From the NCBI RefSeq assembly GCF_002929535.1, contig NZ_PJJO01000061.1:1-64000 (forward strand): DNA of 64,000 bases. Reading direction: 5' to 3'. Both the position numbers and the translations under genes were made by a program. Each line of letters begins with the position of its first letter. The stretch's first letter is position 1. Source of the stretch: Cryobacterium sp. Y11. GTDB taxonomy: Bacteria > Actinomycetota > Actinomycetes > Actinomycetales > Microbacteriaceae. The notes under the pieces are model-generated. The model saw nothing but the letters and a program-made list of their open reading frames with translations, ran no database searches and was not told the origin of the DNA. Below are positions 48,607 through 58,279 of the stretch, one piece after another.

Positions 48607-50340
48607 GTGCTGTGGTCCTTGCTCCTGCGTTATCTGCGGCCGTATTGGCAGCTGCTGACCGGGGTGATCGTCTTTCAACTGGCTCAGTCGATCGCGTCTC
48701 TCTTTCTGCCCACTCTGAATGCCGACATCATCGATGAGGGTGTGGCCACTGGCGACACCGGCTATATTTTGCGCGTCGGCGGCGTCATGCTGATCATCAC
48801 CCTCGGCCAGATCATCTGCGCGATTGTGGCCGTGTACTTCGGGGCCAAGGTAGCCATGAAGGTCGGTCGTGATCTGCGTGGCGACGTCTTTAGCCGGGTT
48901 GGCGAATTCTCCGAGCAGGAGGTCGCCCGCTTTGGCGCGCCGTCGCTCATTACCCGCTCCACCAATGACGTGCAGCAGGTGCAGATGCTCGTGCTGACGA
49001 CGTGCACGCTGCTGGTCTCTGCGCCGATTCTCAGCATCGGCGGTGTGATCATGGCGATCCGTCAGGACGTGCAGCTGTCCTGGTTGATCGCCGTCAGCGT
49101 GCCGATTCTGCTCATCGCGGTGGGTCTCATCGTGGTGAGAATGGTGCCGTTATTTCGCAAGATGCAGACCCGCATCGACACCGTCAACCGGGTACTGCGG
49201 GAGCAGCTCACCGGCATGCGTGTCGTGCGGGCGTTCGTGCGCGAGACGCAAGAGATCGCCCGATTTGCCCAGGCCAATCAGGACGTCACCGACGTTGCAC
49301 TCAGCTCCGGCCGATTGATGGCGCTGATGTTCCCCATCGTCATGCTCGTGCTGAACGTATCGAGCGTTGCCGTGATCTGGTTCGGTGCGTTCCGCATCGA
49401 AGACGGTTCGATGCAGGTTGGCACCCTGATCGCCTTCCTCAGCTATCTCATGCAGATTCTCATGGCCGTCATGATGGCAACATTTATGGCCGTCATGATT
49501 CCGCGTGCCGCCGTCTCAGCCGACCGCATCGGCGAGGTTCTCGAAACCTCGTCGAGTGTAGTGCCGCCGGCGAACCCGGTGAACGTGATAGTCGGCCACG
49601 GTGAGCTTGAACTGCTCGACGTGGGCTTCGCCTACCCCGGCGCCGAACAGCCGGTGCTGCAGAACGTGAGCTTCATCGCCCGCCACGGTGAAACCACCGC
49701 GATTATCGGCAGCACCGGCAGCGGCAAGACCACGCTGGTCAATCTGCTGCCGCGACTGTTCGACGCCACGAGCGGTTCCGTGCTGGTTGACGGCGTCAAC
49801 GTGCGTGAGCTCAACCCCGACCTGCTCTGGGGAAGTATCGGTCTCGTCCCGCAAAAGCCGTACCTCTTCTCTGGCACCGTGCGCAGCAACCTGCTCTATG
49901 GCAAACCGGATGCGAGCGACGACGAACTCTGGCAGGCGCTGACCATCGCGCAGGCGCGGGAGTTTGTCGCGGAGATGGACGGCGGACTCGACGCACCGAT
50001 TGCCCAGGGCGGCACCAACGTGTCTGGCGGCCAGCGCCAGCGCCTCGCTATTGCCCGAGCCCTGGTGAAACGGCCAGAACTCTACATTTTTGACGACTCG
50101 TTCTCGGCGCTTGACCTGGTAACGGATGCCCGCCTGCGGCTCGCCCTCAAACAGAGCACCGACGGGGCGACGATGGTCATCGTCGCCCAGCGAGTGTCGA
50201 GCATCATCGAGGCCGACCAGATTCTCGTGCTCGAAGACGGCCGCATCGTCGGTCGGGGAACTCACGAACAACTACTCGAGTCAAACACCACGTACCAAGA
50301 AATTGTGTCATCCCAGCTCACCGCGGAGGACGCAGCATGA
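48607..50340 (+). CDS. ABC exporter half-transporter A (degenerate catalytic site)
   Basis: The 577-residue protein fuses a six-helix transmembrane domain (about 1-320) with an ATPase domain. Walker A is GSTGSGKTT at 368-376, the signature VSGGQRQR is canonical, and Walker B is YIFDDSFSALD, where Asp497 replaces the catalytic Glu. Start GTG at 48607 with GAGGAGA upstream. It overlaps the next gene by ATGA; the pair matches heterodimeric multidrug exporters such as LmrCD or TM287/288. Its own Walker A and B would form the degenerate, non-hydrolysing ATP site. Confidence 0.92.
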   Translation: MLWSLLLRYLRPYWQLLTGVIVFQLAQSIASLFLPTLNADIIDEGVATGDTGYILRVGGVMLIITLGQIICAIVAVYFGAKVAMKVGRDLRGDVFSRVGEFSEQEVARFGAPSLITRSTNDVQQVQMLVLTTCTLLVSAPILSIGGVIMAIRQDVQLSWLIAVSVPILLIAVGLIVVRMVPLFRKMQTRIDTVNRVLREQLTGMRVVRAFVRETQEIARFAQANQDVTDVALSSGRLMALMFPIVMLVLNVSSVAVIWFGAFRIEDGSMQVGTLIAFLSYLMQILMAVMMATFMAVMIPRAAVSADRIGEVLETSSSVVPPANPVNVIVGHGELELLDVGFAYPGAEQPVLQNVSFIARHGETTAIIGSTGSGKTTLVNLLPRLFDATSGSVLVDGVNVRELNPDLLWGSIGLVPQKPYLFSGTVRSNLLYGKPDASDDELWQALTIAQAREFVAEMDGGLDAPIAQGGTNVSGGQRQRLAIARALVKRPELYIFDDSFSALDLVTDARLRLALKQSTDGATMVIVAQRVSSIIEADQILVLEDGRIVGRGTHEQLLESNTTYQEIVSSQLTAEDAA

Positions 50341-52313
50341 GCGAGACCCACGCCGACGACAAGCCGGCTGCGCGTCCGCAGCGCGGCGGGGGCCCCTTCG
50401 GCGGCATGAACCTGCCGGTCGAGAAATCGATGAACTTCACCGCCTCCGGCAAACGACTGCTCGGAAAACTGCGGCCGGAACGCCTCTGGCTGGCCCTCGT
50501 CTTCGCCCTCGCCGTGATTAGCGTCACGTTTTCGGTGCTCGGCCCGCGTCTGCTCGGCGAGGGCACCAACCTGATTTTTTCCGGCGTCATCTCGAAGCCC
50601 CTGCCGAGCGGCAGTAACCAGGCCGACGTGATCGCTGGTCTTCGGGCATCCGGTGATACCACCCAGGCCGACATGCTCAGCGGTATGACGCTCACCCCTG
50701 GCCTCGGCATCGACTTCGCCATGCTCTCTACCGTGCTGTTGTGGGCGCTCGCGCTCTATGTACTCTCGAGCGTGTTCAGCTGGATGCAGGCCTACGTGCT
50801 CAACGGTGTCGTGCAACGAACGGTGTACCGGCTGCGCGAGGAGATCGAGGCGAAGATCAACCGCCTGCCGCTGAGTTACTTCGACAAGAAGCCGCGCGGC
50901 GAGCTGCTCAGCCGGGTCACCAACGACGTCGACAATATCTCGCAGAGCCTGCAGCAGTCGCTCAGCCAGGTGGTGACCAGCCTGCTCACCGTGATCGGCG
51001 TCATCGTGATGATGCTTATCCTCTCGCCGCTGCTCGCGTTGATTGCGCTCGTCACGGTGCCGATCACCCTGGTGATCACCACCGTCATCGCGAAGCGGTC
51101 GCAGAAGCTGTTCGTGGCACAGTGGGCCAACACCGGCGAGCTGAACGGGCAGATTGAAGAGACGTTTACCGGCCACGCCCTGGTTAAGGTATTCGGACGG
51201 CAGAAAGAGGTCGACGCGCGGTTCAGGGCGAAGAACGACGAGCTGTACGAAGCGAGCTTCGGCGCGCAGTTCATCAGCGGCATGATCATGCCGGCGATGA
51301 CCTTCATTGGCAACCTCGTCTACGTTGCCATCGCGGTTGTCGGCGGTCTGCAGGTCGCCTCCGGTGCTATGCAGCTCGGTGACGTTCAAGCGTTCATTCA
51401 GTATTCCCGCCAGTTCACCCAGCCGCTCGCACAGCTGGGGTCGATGGCGAACCTGCTGCAGTCGGGCGTCGCATCCGCTGAACGGGTGTTCGACCTGCTC
51501 GACGCCGACGAGCAAAGCGAAGACCCAGAACCTGCAACTGCGCCAACCACGGGCCAAGCCGAGGTGCACGGCCGTCTGGTCTTTGAGAACGTGTCGTTCC
51601 GCTACGCGCCGGACAAGCCGCTGATTGAGGAACTGAGCCTGATCGCTGAGCCGGGGCAGACCATCGCTATCGTCGGACCGACCGGGGCCGGCAAGACCAC
51701 CCTGGTCAATCTCATGATGCGGTTCTACGACATCGATGCCGGGCGCATCCTGCTCGACGGTGTCGACGTGTCGACCATGACCCGGCATGACCTGCGTCGC
51801 CGCATGGGTATGGTGCTGCAGGATACCTGGCTGTTCGGCGGCACGATCCGCGACAATATCGCCTACGGCCGACCGGATGCGACGGAGGCCGACGTTCTCG
51901 CCGCCGCCAAGGCCACCTATGTTGACCGCTTCGTGCATTCCCTGCCCGATGGCTACGAGACCGTGCTTGACGATGAGGGCAGCAACGTGAGCGCCGGCGA
52001 GATGCAGTTGCTCACCATCGCTCGGGCGTTCCTGGCCAAGCCGAGCGTGCTCATCCTCGACGAGGCGACCAGCTCGGTCGATACGCGCACGGAAGTGCTC
52101 GTGCAGAAGGCGATGAGCGCGCTGCGGGCGGAGCGCACGAGCTTCGTGATCGCGCACCGGTTGTCGACGATTCGCGACGCGGACGTGATTCTCGTCATGG
52201 AGTCAGGACGCATTGTGGAGCAGGGCAACCACGTGGCACTGCTCGCCGCGAATGGTGCGTACCACGCGTTGTACGCCGCGCAGTTCGCGGCGCCGGTCGC
52301 CGACGAGGTGTAA
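50337..52313 (+). CDS. ABC exporter half-transporter B (catalytic Walker B, altered signature)
   Basis: The 658-residue partner has a hydrophilic N-terminus of about 60 residues, six helices with an enlarged first extracellular loop, and an ATPase domain. Walker A is GPTGAGKTT, Walker B is LILDEATSSVD with catalytic Glu576, and the signature is VSAGEMQLL instead of SGGQ. The altered signature faces the degenerate site of the partner, while its own Walker B is intact, exactly the asymmetry of heterodimeric exporters. Substrates could be drugs or lipids; nothing nearby specifies them. Confidence 0.92.
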   Translation: MSETHADDKPAARPQRGGGPFGGMNLPVEKSMNFTASGKRLLGKLRPERLWLALVFALAVISVTFSVLGPRLLGEGTNLIFSGVISKPLPSGSNQADVIAGLRASGDTTQADMLSGMTLTPGLGIDFAMLSTVLLWALALYVLSSVFSWMQAYVLNGVVQRTVYRLREEIEAKINRLPLSYFDKKPRGELLSRVTNDVDNISQSLQQSLSQVVTSLLTVIGVIVMMLILSPLLALIALVTVPITLVITTVIAKRSQKLFVAQWANTGELNGQIEETFTGHALVKVFGRQKEVDARFRAKNDELYEASFGAQFISGMIMPAMTFIGNLVYVAIAVVGGLQVASGAMQLGDVQAFIQYSRQFTQPLAQLGSMANLLQSGVASAERVFDLLDADEQSEDPEPATAPTTGQAEVHGRLVFENVSFRYAPDKPLIEELSLIAEPGQTIAIVGPTGAGKTTLVNLMMRFYDIDAGRILLDGVDVSTMTRHDLRRRMGMVLQDTWLFGGTIRDNIAYGRPDATEADVLAAAKATYVDRFVHSLPDGYETVLDDEGSNVSAGEMQLLTIARAFLAKPSVLILDEATSSVDTRTEVLVQKAMSALRAERTSFVIAHRLSTIRDADVILVMESGRIVEQGNHVALLAANGAYHALYAAQFAAPVADEV

Positions 52314-52403
52314 CGGCTCCTCCACCGGAACGGTTTCGGCCAGAATTCTACAGATCCCGGCCGCCCGTGACGCAGCTGAGCCGGAACCGGGCACAGTGTC
52401 GGC

Positions 52404-53762
52404 ATGCAACCAACCATCGTCAAAGCCCAGAAGGCCCAGGACTTTCTGGCACTCGTTCCCCAGCTGCTCGGTTTTCTGCCCGAGACCAGCGCGGTCCTCG
52501 TCGCGTTTCGCGGCAACCGCACCTGCGGCGCGTTGCGCTTCAACCTGCCAGAAGACGGTGCATCGCAGAAGGTGTACAAACGCATTGCAACGACGCTGGC
52601 CGGGATGCTGTGTAAAATTCCTGGCGTCGACGCTGTTGTACCCGTCATGTATTCCGACGAATCCTTCGTCGGAGTCCGTGGAATTCCGGGTGAGCGTTTT
52701 GCGGATATTTTGAATCGACGGCTCGAACTCAGCGGATTTCTGTTGCGTGACTCGCTGTGTGTGGCAGCGGATGCCTGGGGCAGCTACCTCGACCCGGAGT
52801 GCCCGGCTGGCGGGCATCCGCTCAGTGATATTGCTGCGTCACCGGTGAACGAGCAGCCGGCGACGTTTCCCGAACGCCCGCTGGGTACGCTGCAAAACGG
52901 CGCGGATCCTGTCGGCGTCAACCTGGCGTCCAAGGAACGCCTGGCCCGGATCTATCGGCGGTACCGCCACCTGCTCGCTCGGGCCGAGAATGCTCCGACG
53001 TTGTTTCCGACCCTCGGTGTGTTGCTCGACCCGGTAGCGATCGCCGAGGCCGCATTGACCTGGAGCACTCCGCCGACCGAAGATGATGCGGCAGCGCTGC
53101 TGGTGCTCGTCCAATCACCGCCGAATCGCGACCAGATCATGGTGCAATTTGCCTTTGGACGCGAGGAGGGTGTGCGTGCCCAGGAGATCAACCAGCATTA
53201 CGCTCTGCTCCAACACGAAACCGGTCGAAGCCTCGACGATATCGTCACCGATGAGATCAACTTGGGTGATCCCGGTGCGCAGCACACCAGCGACATCATG
53301 ATTGGCCTCCGACGAGACAGACCAGATGTCGACCGTATTCGCATTGCCATCACCCTGCTGCGCACCGTGGTCGCGATGGCTCCGCGGTCGGCCAGGCCGG
53401 CGCCGCTCTGCATGCTGGCCTGGCTGTCCTGGGCGCTCGGCAGCGGTTCGGTGGCCGGATTCTTCGTTGACCAGGCACTCGCCATCGACTCGCGGTACAG
53501 CATGGCGAACCTACTTCAGCTGCTGTTCGCCTCGGGACACCTGCCGGAGTGGGCGTTCGCGGTGCCGCGCAGCGATGACGATGAATCAGCGGGCGATGAG
53601 GAGCTTCGGTTCGAGGCTGACGACGCTGTTGATGGTTTCGAGGAGGACGACTATTTCCTCGACGTGGACGACGGTTTTAACGACGAGAACGACGAGAACG
53701 ACGACGACGATCTAGAAGGCGACCTAGACGACGACGAAGACGAGCGCGCCGTGGGTGGTTGA
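52404..53762 (+). CDS. DUF4192 protein with acidic C-terminal tail
   Basis: The 452-residue protein is typical of the actinobacterial DUF4192 family, opening with AQDFLALVPQLLGFLPETSAVLVAF. A second conserved block is LCMLAWLSWALGSGSVAGFFVDQALAIDSRYSMANLL. The last 70 residues are almost entirely Asp and Glu, longer than usual. It is cytosolic with no known function; family position is independent. It is followed by a strong terminator. Confidence 0.85.
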   Translation: MQPTIVKAQKAQDFLALVPQLLGFLPETSAVLVAFRGNRTCGALRFNLPEDGASQKVYKRIATTLAGMLCKIPGVDAVVPVMYSDESFVGVRGIPGERFADILNRRLELSGFLLRDSLCVAADAWGSYLDPECPAGGHPLSDIAASPVNEQPATFPERPLGTLQNGADPVGVNLASKERLARIYRRYRHLLARAENAPTLFPTLGVLLDPVAIAEAALTWSTPPTEDDAAALLVLVQSPPNRDQIMVQFAFGREEGVRAQEINQHYALLQHETGRSLDDIVTDEINLGDPGAQHTSDIMIGLRRDRPDVDRIRIAITLLRTVVAMAPRSARPAPLCMLAWLSWALGSGSVAGFFVDQALAIDSRYSMANLLQLLFASGHLPEWAFAVPRSDDDESAGDEELRFEADDAVDGFEEDDYFLDVDDGFNDENDENDDDDLEGDLDDDEDERAVGG

Positions 53763-53778
53763 CCTAGTAACGACCACA

Positions 53779-53822
53779 CGCGACCCGCCCCGGCATCCGT
53801 TTGGATGCAGGGGCGGGTCGCG
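53779..53822. terminator. bidirectional terminator with an inverted iterated word at its tip
   Basis: Outer arms of 13 bp (53779-53791, 53810-53822) are followed by a G-A mismatch and inner arms GCATCC/GGATGC (53793-53798, 53803-53808) around a GTTT loop. It lies between convergent genes. The tip is made from the word GCATCCGTT plus an inverted partial copy, as uptake sequences do in Neisseria and Haemophilus terminators. Confidence 0.8.
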
Positions 53823-53831
53823 GCGAATGGT

Positions 53832-55262
53832 CTACATGTACTTCGGCGCGTCCGAGAGCACACCGTGCAGAATCTCACCGATCTCGGCGAATTCCTTCGG
53901 GCCGATGGTCAGCGGGGGAGCGAGCTGAACAACCGGGTCGCCACGGTCATCCGCTCGGCAATACAGTCCGGCCTCATACAGCGCCTTCGACAGATAACCG
54001 CGGAGCAAACGCTCGGACTCGTCATCGTTGAACGTCTCCTTGGTGCCCTTGTCCTTGACCAGCTCGATTCCGAAGAAGTAGCCGGCACCGCGCACGTCGC
54101 CGACGATCGGCAGGTCGAGGAGCTTCTCGAGCTCCTTGCGGAACAATGGCGAGTTCTCGCGCACGTTTTCGTTGAGCTTTTCCTCCTCGAAGATATCGAG
54201 GTTAGCCAGGGCGACAGCCGAGGAAACCGGGTGGCCGCCAAAGGTGTAGCCGTGATAAAACGTCGTGTCGCCGTGCTTGAACGGTTCGTAGATGCGGTCA
54301 CTGATGATGGTCGCGCCGATCGGCGAGTATCCGCTCGTCATGCCCTTGGCGCAGGTGATCATGTCGGGCTGAATATCATAGGTCGTCGAGGCAAACATAT
54401 TGCCGATGCGACCGAATGCCGTGATGACCTCGTCGGCTACCAGGAGCACGTCGTACTTGTCGCAAATTTCGCGCACGCGCTTGAAGTAGCCGGGCGGCGG
54501 CGGAAAGCAGCCACCGGAGTTCTGCACCGGCTCCAGAAATACGGCGGCGACGGTTTCCGGGCCCTCGAACTCAATCATTTCTTCGATGCGGTTCGCAGCC
54601 CACTGCCCGAACATTTCGAGGTTGTCGCCGAGGCCGAGGCCAGGGCTCATCTCGTCGGCGCGATAGAAGTTCGTGTTGGGAACGCGAAAACCACCGGGGG
54701 TGACCGGCTCGAACATTTCCTTCATGGCGGGAATGCCGGTGATGGCCAGCGCGCCCTGCGGAGTGCCGTGGTATGCCACGTTGCGCGAGATGACCTTGTG
54801 CTTGGTGGGTCGACCCATCAGCTTCCAGTAGTATTTGGCGAGCTTGAACGCTGTCTCGACGGCTTCGCCGCCTCCGGTGGAGTAGAAGACACGGTTGAGA
54901 TCGCCGGGGGCGTAGCTGGCGAGGCGGTCCGCGAGTTCGATTGCATTCGGGTGCGCGTACGACCAGATCGGGAAGAAGGCGAGTTCCTCGGCCTGCTTCG
55001 CGGCGACCTCGGCCAGGCGCTTGCGTCCGTGTCCGGCGTTGACCGTGAACAGACCGCTCAGGCCGTCGATGTACTTCTTGCCCTGGGAATCCCAGATGTG
55101 GTGGCCCTGGCCCTTGACGATGATGGGAACTCCCGCACCGGATTCCATCACCGACTGACGAGAGAAGTGCATCCAGAGGTGGTCCTTGGCCTTCTGCTGC
55201 AGCTCGGCATTGTGAGCGTCACTGAAAGCGGTCGAGGCTTCGGTGGGTGTGGTGAGCGTCAT
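53832..55262 (-). CDS. class III aminotransferase (probable polyamine or omega-amino acid aminotransferase)
   Basis: The 476-residue PLP enzyme has Lys306 in ITCAKGMTSG, the metal-stable STGGGEAVETAFKLA pyridoxal region, and LLVADEVITAFGR. Family members transfer amino groups from putrescine, GABA, beta-alanine or similar to pyruvate or 2-oxoglutarate. An Lrp-type regulator lies immediately upstream, an aldehyde dehydrogenase is divergent, and a PotD-like protein lies further right, supporting polyamine use. The specific substrate is not provable from sequence. Confidence 0.85.
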   Translation of the reverse strand: MTLTTPTEASTAFSDAHNAELQQKAKDHLWMHFSRQSVMESGAGVPIIVKGQGHHIWDSQGKKYIDGLSGLFTVNAGHGRKRLAEVAAKQAEELAFFPIWSYAHPNAIELADRLASYAPGDLNRVFYSTGGGEAVETAFKLAKYYWKLMGRPTKHKVISRNVAYHGTPQGALAITGIPAMKEMFEPVTPGGFRVPNTNFYRADEMSPGLGLGDNLEMFGQWAANRIEEMIEFEGPETVAAVFLEPVQNSGGCFPPPPGYFKRVREICDKYDVLLVADEVITAFGRIGNMFASTTYDIQPDMITCAKGMTSGYSPIGATIISDRIYEPFKHGDTTFYHGYTFGGHPVSSAVALANLDIFEEEKLNENVRENSPLFRKELEKLLDLPIVGDVRGAGYFFGIELVKDKGTKETFNDDESERLLRGYLSKALYEAGLYCRADDRGDPVVQLAPPLTIGPKEFAEIGEILHGVLSDAPKYM

Positions 55263-55265
55263 TTT

Positions 55266-55748
55266 TTACCGTGTTCCCCAGTTATAGAACTGTTTGTGGA
55301 GTTTGAGATAAACGAATGTCTCGGTGGAGAGGACTCCGTCGAGGTTGCGGATCTGAGAGTTGAGCAGTTCGAGCAGCTCGTCGTCGTCTTCACAGACGAC
55401 CTCGGCGAGAATGTCAAAGGTGCCGGCCGTGAGAACGACGTAGTCCACGGCGTCAATTGCCGCGAGCTGCTCGGCGAGAATGCGAGTGTCGGTGGACGCC
55501 CGAATGCCGATCATGGCCTGGCGAAAAAAGCCGAGCTGCATCGGATCGGTGACGGCGACGACCTGCATGACGCCGGAGTCGGTGAGCTTCTGCACGCGTT
55601 GCCGCACAGCGGCCTCACTGAGACCGACGGCTTTGCCGATCTCCGCGTAGGACCGACGTCCGTCGACCTGCAGCTGTTCGATGATCTTTTTTGACACATC
55701 GTCGAGCTGGGCCGGCTTGGGCGGGTGGCTTCGCCGTTGACCATTCAT
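55266..55748 (-). CDS. Lrp/AsnC-family regulator
   Basis: The 160-residue protein has an N-terminal helix-turn-helix (LDDVSKKIIEQLQVDGRRSYAEIGKAVGLSEAAV at about residues 15-50) and a C-terminal RAM ligand domain (ILAEVVCEDDDELLEL). Such proteins sense amino acids and act on adjacent genes. It starts the operon with the aminotransferase (3-base gap) and is divergent from the aldehyde dehydrogenase, the usual arrangement for local control. Confidence 0.92.
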   Translation of the reverse strand: MNGQRRSHPPKPAQLDDVSKKIIEQLQVDGRRSYAEIGKAVGLSEAAVRQRVQKLTDSGVMQVVAVTDPMQLGFFRQAMIGIRASTDTRILAEQLAAIDAVDYVVLTAGTFDILAEVVCEDDDELLELLNSQIRNLDGVLSTETFVYLKLHKQFYNWGTR

Positions 55749-55871
55749 GCATCGATTGTGTCAGTCAAAATGTACTTCGGCAAGTGAATCCGTCGCACAT
55801 AATACAAATTACTGCGGATTTCATTTGTGAATCTGAATGCGCATGAAACCGAAATAGGTACACTGGGCCGC
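55749..55871. promoter_or_regulatory. divergent promoter region between the lrp-like and aldehyde dehydrogenase genes
   Basis: This AT-rich region includes CATAATACAAATTACTG near 55799-55815, the kind of AT-rich site Lrp proteins bind, and TACACT at 55858-55863 seven or eight bases before the ATG at 55872, suiting a leaderless transcript. The regulator site is inferred from position and composition only. Confidence 0.35.
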
Positions 55872-57308
55872 ATGGGCGCCCCCGAACTACGCAACTTCGT
55901 CAATGGCCGCTACGCCGAGTCGATCGGGGCAGAGCGATTCGACCTGGTCGACCCCGCGACGGAGGTGGTCTACGGCAGTAGTCCGGTGTCGAACCGGGCA
56001 GATGTCGATGCGGCCTACCGGGCTGCGGCATCCGCTTTCGAAATTTGGGGTGAGACGACCCCGGCTGTTCGGCAGCTGGCACTGTTTCGCATAGCGGATG
56101 CGATCGAGGCGCGCGCCGAGGAATTTGCCGATGCCGAGTCGCTCGACACCGGCAAACCGCGCTCCACCCTGGTCGAGGACGAGATATTGCTCTCGGTCGA
56201 TCAGATTCGGTTCTTCGCGGGAGCCGCTCGCAACCTCGAGGGCCGCGCGGCAGGCGAGTATATGACCGACCACACCTCCTTCATTCGCCGCGAGCCAATC
56301 GGCGTCGTCGGTCAGGTCACACCGTGGAACTACCCGTTGAACATGGCGGTCTGGAAGTTCGCTCCAGCGCTCGCCGCGGGAAACACGACCGTGCTCAAGC
56401 CCTCAGACACCACCCCGAGTGCGACGCTGCTGCTGGCCGAGGTTGCGGCGGAATTTCTGCCGGCCGGCGTGCTCAACGTGATCACCGGCGATCGCTCGAC
56501 CGGCGCCGCCATGATCGACCACAAGATTCCACAGCTCGTGTCGATCACCGGTTCGGTGCGGGCCGGAATGGCCGTGGCCGCGGCAGCCTCCCACGACCTC
56601 AAGCGCGTGCACCTGGAACTCGGCGGCAAGGCACCGGTGATTGTGTTCGACGATGCCGATATCGACCTCGCCGTGGCCGGCATTGTCGCGGCGGGCTTCT
56701 TTAACGCCGGTCAGGACTGCACGGCGGCGACCAGGCTGCTCGTGCAAGCCGGAATTCACGACGAATTCGTCGCCGCGCTCGCCGCCTATGCCCGGGACAA
56801 CGCGCGCACCGGAGCGCCTAGTGAGGCAGGAATCCTGTTCGGACCGGTCAACAACGCCAACCAGCTTGCCCAGGTCACCGGTTTCATTGACCGGCTACCC
56901 GACCACGCTGTGCTCAGTCTCGGCGGCGATCGCATCGGCATGACCGGCTATTTTCACGAGGCAACCATCGTGAGTGGGCTGTTGCAGACCGATGAGGCGG
57001 TACAACAGGAGATCTTCGGCCCGGTGATGACCGTGCAGCGGTTCACCGATGAGGCGGAGGCGCTGCGCTGGGCCAACGACGTGCAATATGGGCTCGCGTC
57101 GTCGGTGTGGACCCGCGATCACGGGCGGGCGATGCGTTTCGCCAAACACCTCGACTTCGGCTGCGTCTGGATCAACACGCACATTCCGATCGTTGCCGAG
57201 ATGCCGCACGGTGGTTTCAAGCACTCCGGTTACGGCAAGGACCTCTCGATGTACGGCTTCGAGGACTACACCCGGATCAAGCACGTGATGAGTTATATCG
57301 GACACTAG
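55872..57308 (+). CDS. aldehyde dehydrogenase, probably gamma-aminobutyraldehyde dehydrogenase
   Basis: The 478-residue NAD(P)-dependent enzyme has Asn153 in PWNYPL, Glu249 in LELGGKAP, Cys283 in [10 protein letters not shown] and the C-terminal [12 protein letters not shown] typical of aminobutyraldehyde dehydrogenases. It would oxidise 4-aminobutanal, formed from putrescine by the divergent aminotransferase, to GABA. I chose the ATG at 55872 behind a -10 element; a GTG at 55827 would add 15 residues. Confidence 0.85.
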   Translation: MGAPELRNFVNGRYAESIGAERFDLVDPATEVVYGSSPVSNRADVDAAYRAAASAFEIWGETTPAVRQLALFRIADAIEARAEEFADAESLDTGKPRSTLVEDEILLSVDQIRFFAGAARNLEGRAAGEYMTDHTSFIRREPIGVVGQVTPWNYPLNMAVWKFAPALAAGNTTVLKPSDTTPSATLLLAEVAAEFLPAGVLNVITGDRSTGAAMIDHKIPQLVSITGSVRAGMAVAAAASHDLKRVHLELGGKAPVIVFDDADIDLAVAGIVAAGFFNAGQDCTAATRLLVQAGIHDEFVAALAAYARDNARTGAPSEAGILFGPVNNANQLAQVTGFIDRLPDHAVLSLGGDRIGMTGYFHEATIVSGLLQTDEAVQQEIFGPVMTVQRFTDEAEALRWANDVQYGLASSVWTRDHGRAMRFAKHLDFGCVWINTHIPIVAEMPHGGFKHSGYGKDLSMYGFEDYTRIKHVMSYIGH

Positions 57309-57414
57309 GCCGGTACGGTGTCAACGAACGGTGACGATATTATGATTCAAGTCCTTCGGTGAACGTTGGAACGGCGGGGCCGACTTGGCGCCCCACATTC
57401 GGAAGGCACCGCCC

Positions 57415-58218
57415 GTGACCCAGATTGGTCAAGGTTCGACCGGTTTTCGCGTTGAACTACCCAGCGTCGCAACGACGTTAACGCTGGCTTGGGCTGCGTT
57501 GACCGATGTTGGCCATCGCCGCGAGGTCAATGAAGATAGTCTGCTTGCCGCACCGCCGCTATTTGCTGTTGCTGACGGCATGGGCGGGCACTCGGCCGGA
57601 GACGTTGCCAGCGCCGCCGTGGTGACCAGGCTCGCCGAACTTTCTGGAACGCTCGTGGCCGAGGCTGGATCGATTGATCGGGCGCTCGTGCTCGCGGTTG
57701 AGGACATGGCGCAGGGTGTCGGAGTGACCGACCAGGGCACCGGAACCACGGTGACCGGTGTGGCCTTGGCTCTCGTCTCGGATGCCGTCAGCTGGATCGT
57801 CTACAACATCGGTGATTCCCGGGTCTACCAGTTGACCGGAGGCGTACTCGAGCAGGTCACCACCGATCACTCGGTCGTGCAGGAACTTGTCGACGCCGGT
57901 CGCATCACGCGCGAAGAAGCGGATGTGCACCCACACGGCAACATCATCACCCGCGCGGTCGGCTTTCACGAACCGCCCATTCCCGACTATCGCATTCTGC
58001 CTATTCAGGCCGGGATGCGCATCCTGGTCTGCTCCGACGGGCTTACCAAGGAACTAACGTCCTACGGTATCCGTCATTTTCTGCTCGAAAAGAAGCTGGC
58101 AGCGGATGCCGTCGCCGCAATGGTCGAGGCGGCCCTCGAAAACGGTGGTCGTGACAACGTCACCGCGATCGTCGTCGACGTGCTGGCGGTCGACCCCTAC
58201 GAGGCGCCAGAAGCCTGA
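57415..58218 (+). CDS. PP2C-family protein serine/threonine phosphatase
   Basis: The 267-residue protein has the metal-binding motifs of PP2C phosphatases: DVGHRREVNEDSLL, VADGMGGHSAGD, IGDSRVYQL, CSDGLTKEL and GRDNVTAIV. It would remove phosphate from Ser or Thr of target proteins, countering PknB-type kinases, none of which is in the window. GTG at 57415 is preceded by GGAAGG at the right distance; an upstream frame is not coding-like. A -10-like TATTAT lies at 57338-57343. An FHA protein and EccC-like ATPase follow downstream. Confidence 0.93.
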   Translation: MTQIGQGSTGFRVELPSVATTLTLAWAALTDVGHRREVNEDSLLAAPPLFAVADGMGGHSAGDVASAAVVTRLAELSGTLVAEAGSIDRALVLAVEDMAQGVGVTDQGTGTTVTGVALALVSDAVSWIVYNIGDSRVYQLTGGVLEQVTTDHSVVQELVDAGRITREEADVHPHGNIITRAVGFHEPPIPDYRILPIQAGMRILVCSDGLTKELTSYGIRHFLLEKKLAADAVAAMVEAALENGGRDNVTAIVVDVLAVDPYEAPEA

Positions 58219-58266
58219 TCGCTCTCGGCTGGCGTCTTCGCTGGTCGAGGCGCTAGACCACTCGCG

Positions 58267-58279
58267 TATTATGTAACGA
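58267..58279 (+). promoter_or_regulatory. -10 element for a probable leaderless transcript of the zinc-ribbon gene
   Basis: TATTAT at 58267-58272 ends seven bases before GTG 58280, with no ribosome site between. The transcript would start on or next to the start codon and probably continue into the FHA gene 11 bases beyond the first stop. Confidence 0.45.

Noticed and set aside
53805-55694. A 629-codon plus-strand frame antisense to the aminotransferase and Lrp genes
   Set aside because: It spans two confidently assigned minus-strand genes and a terminator and lacks any motif.
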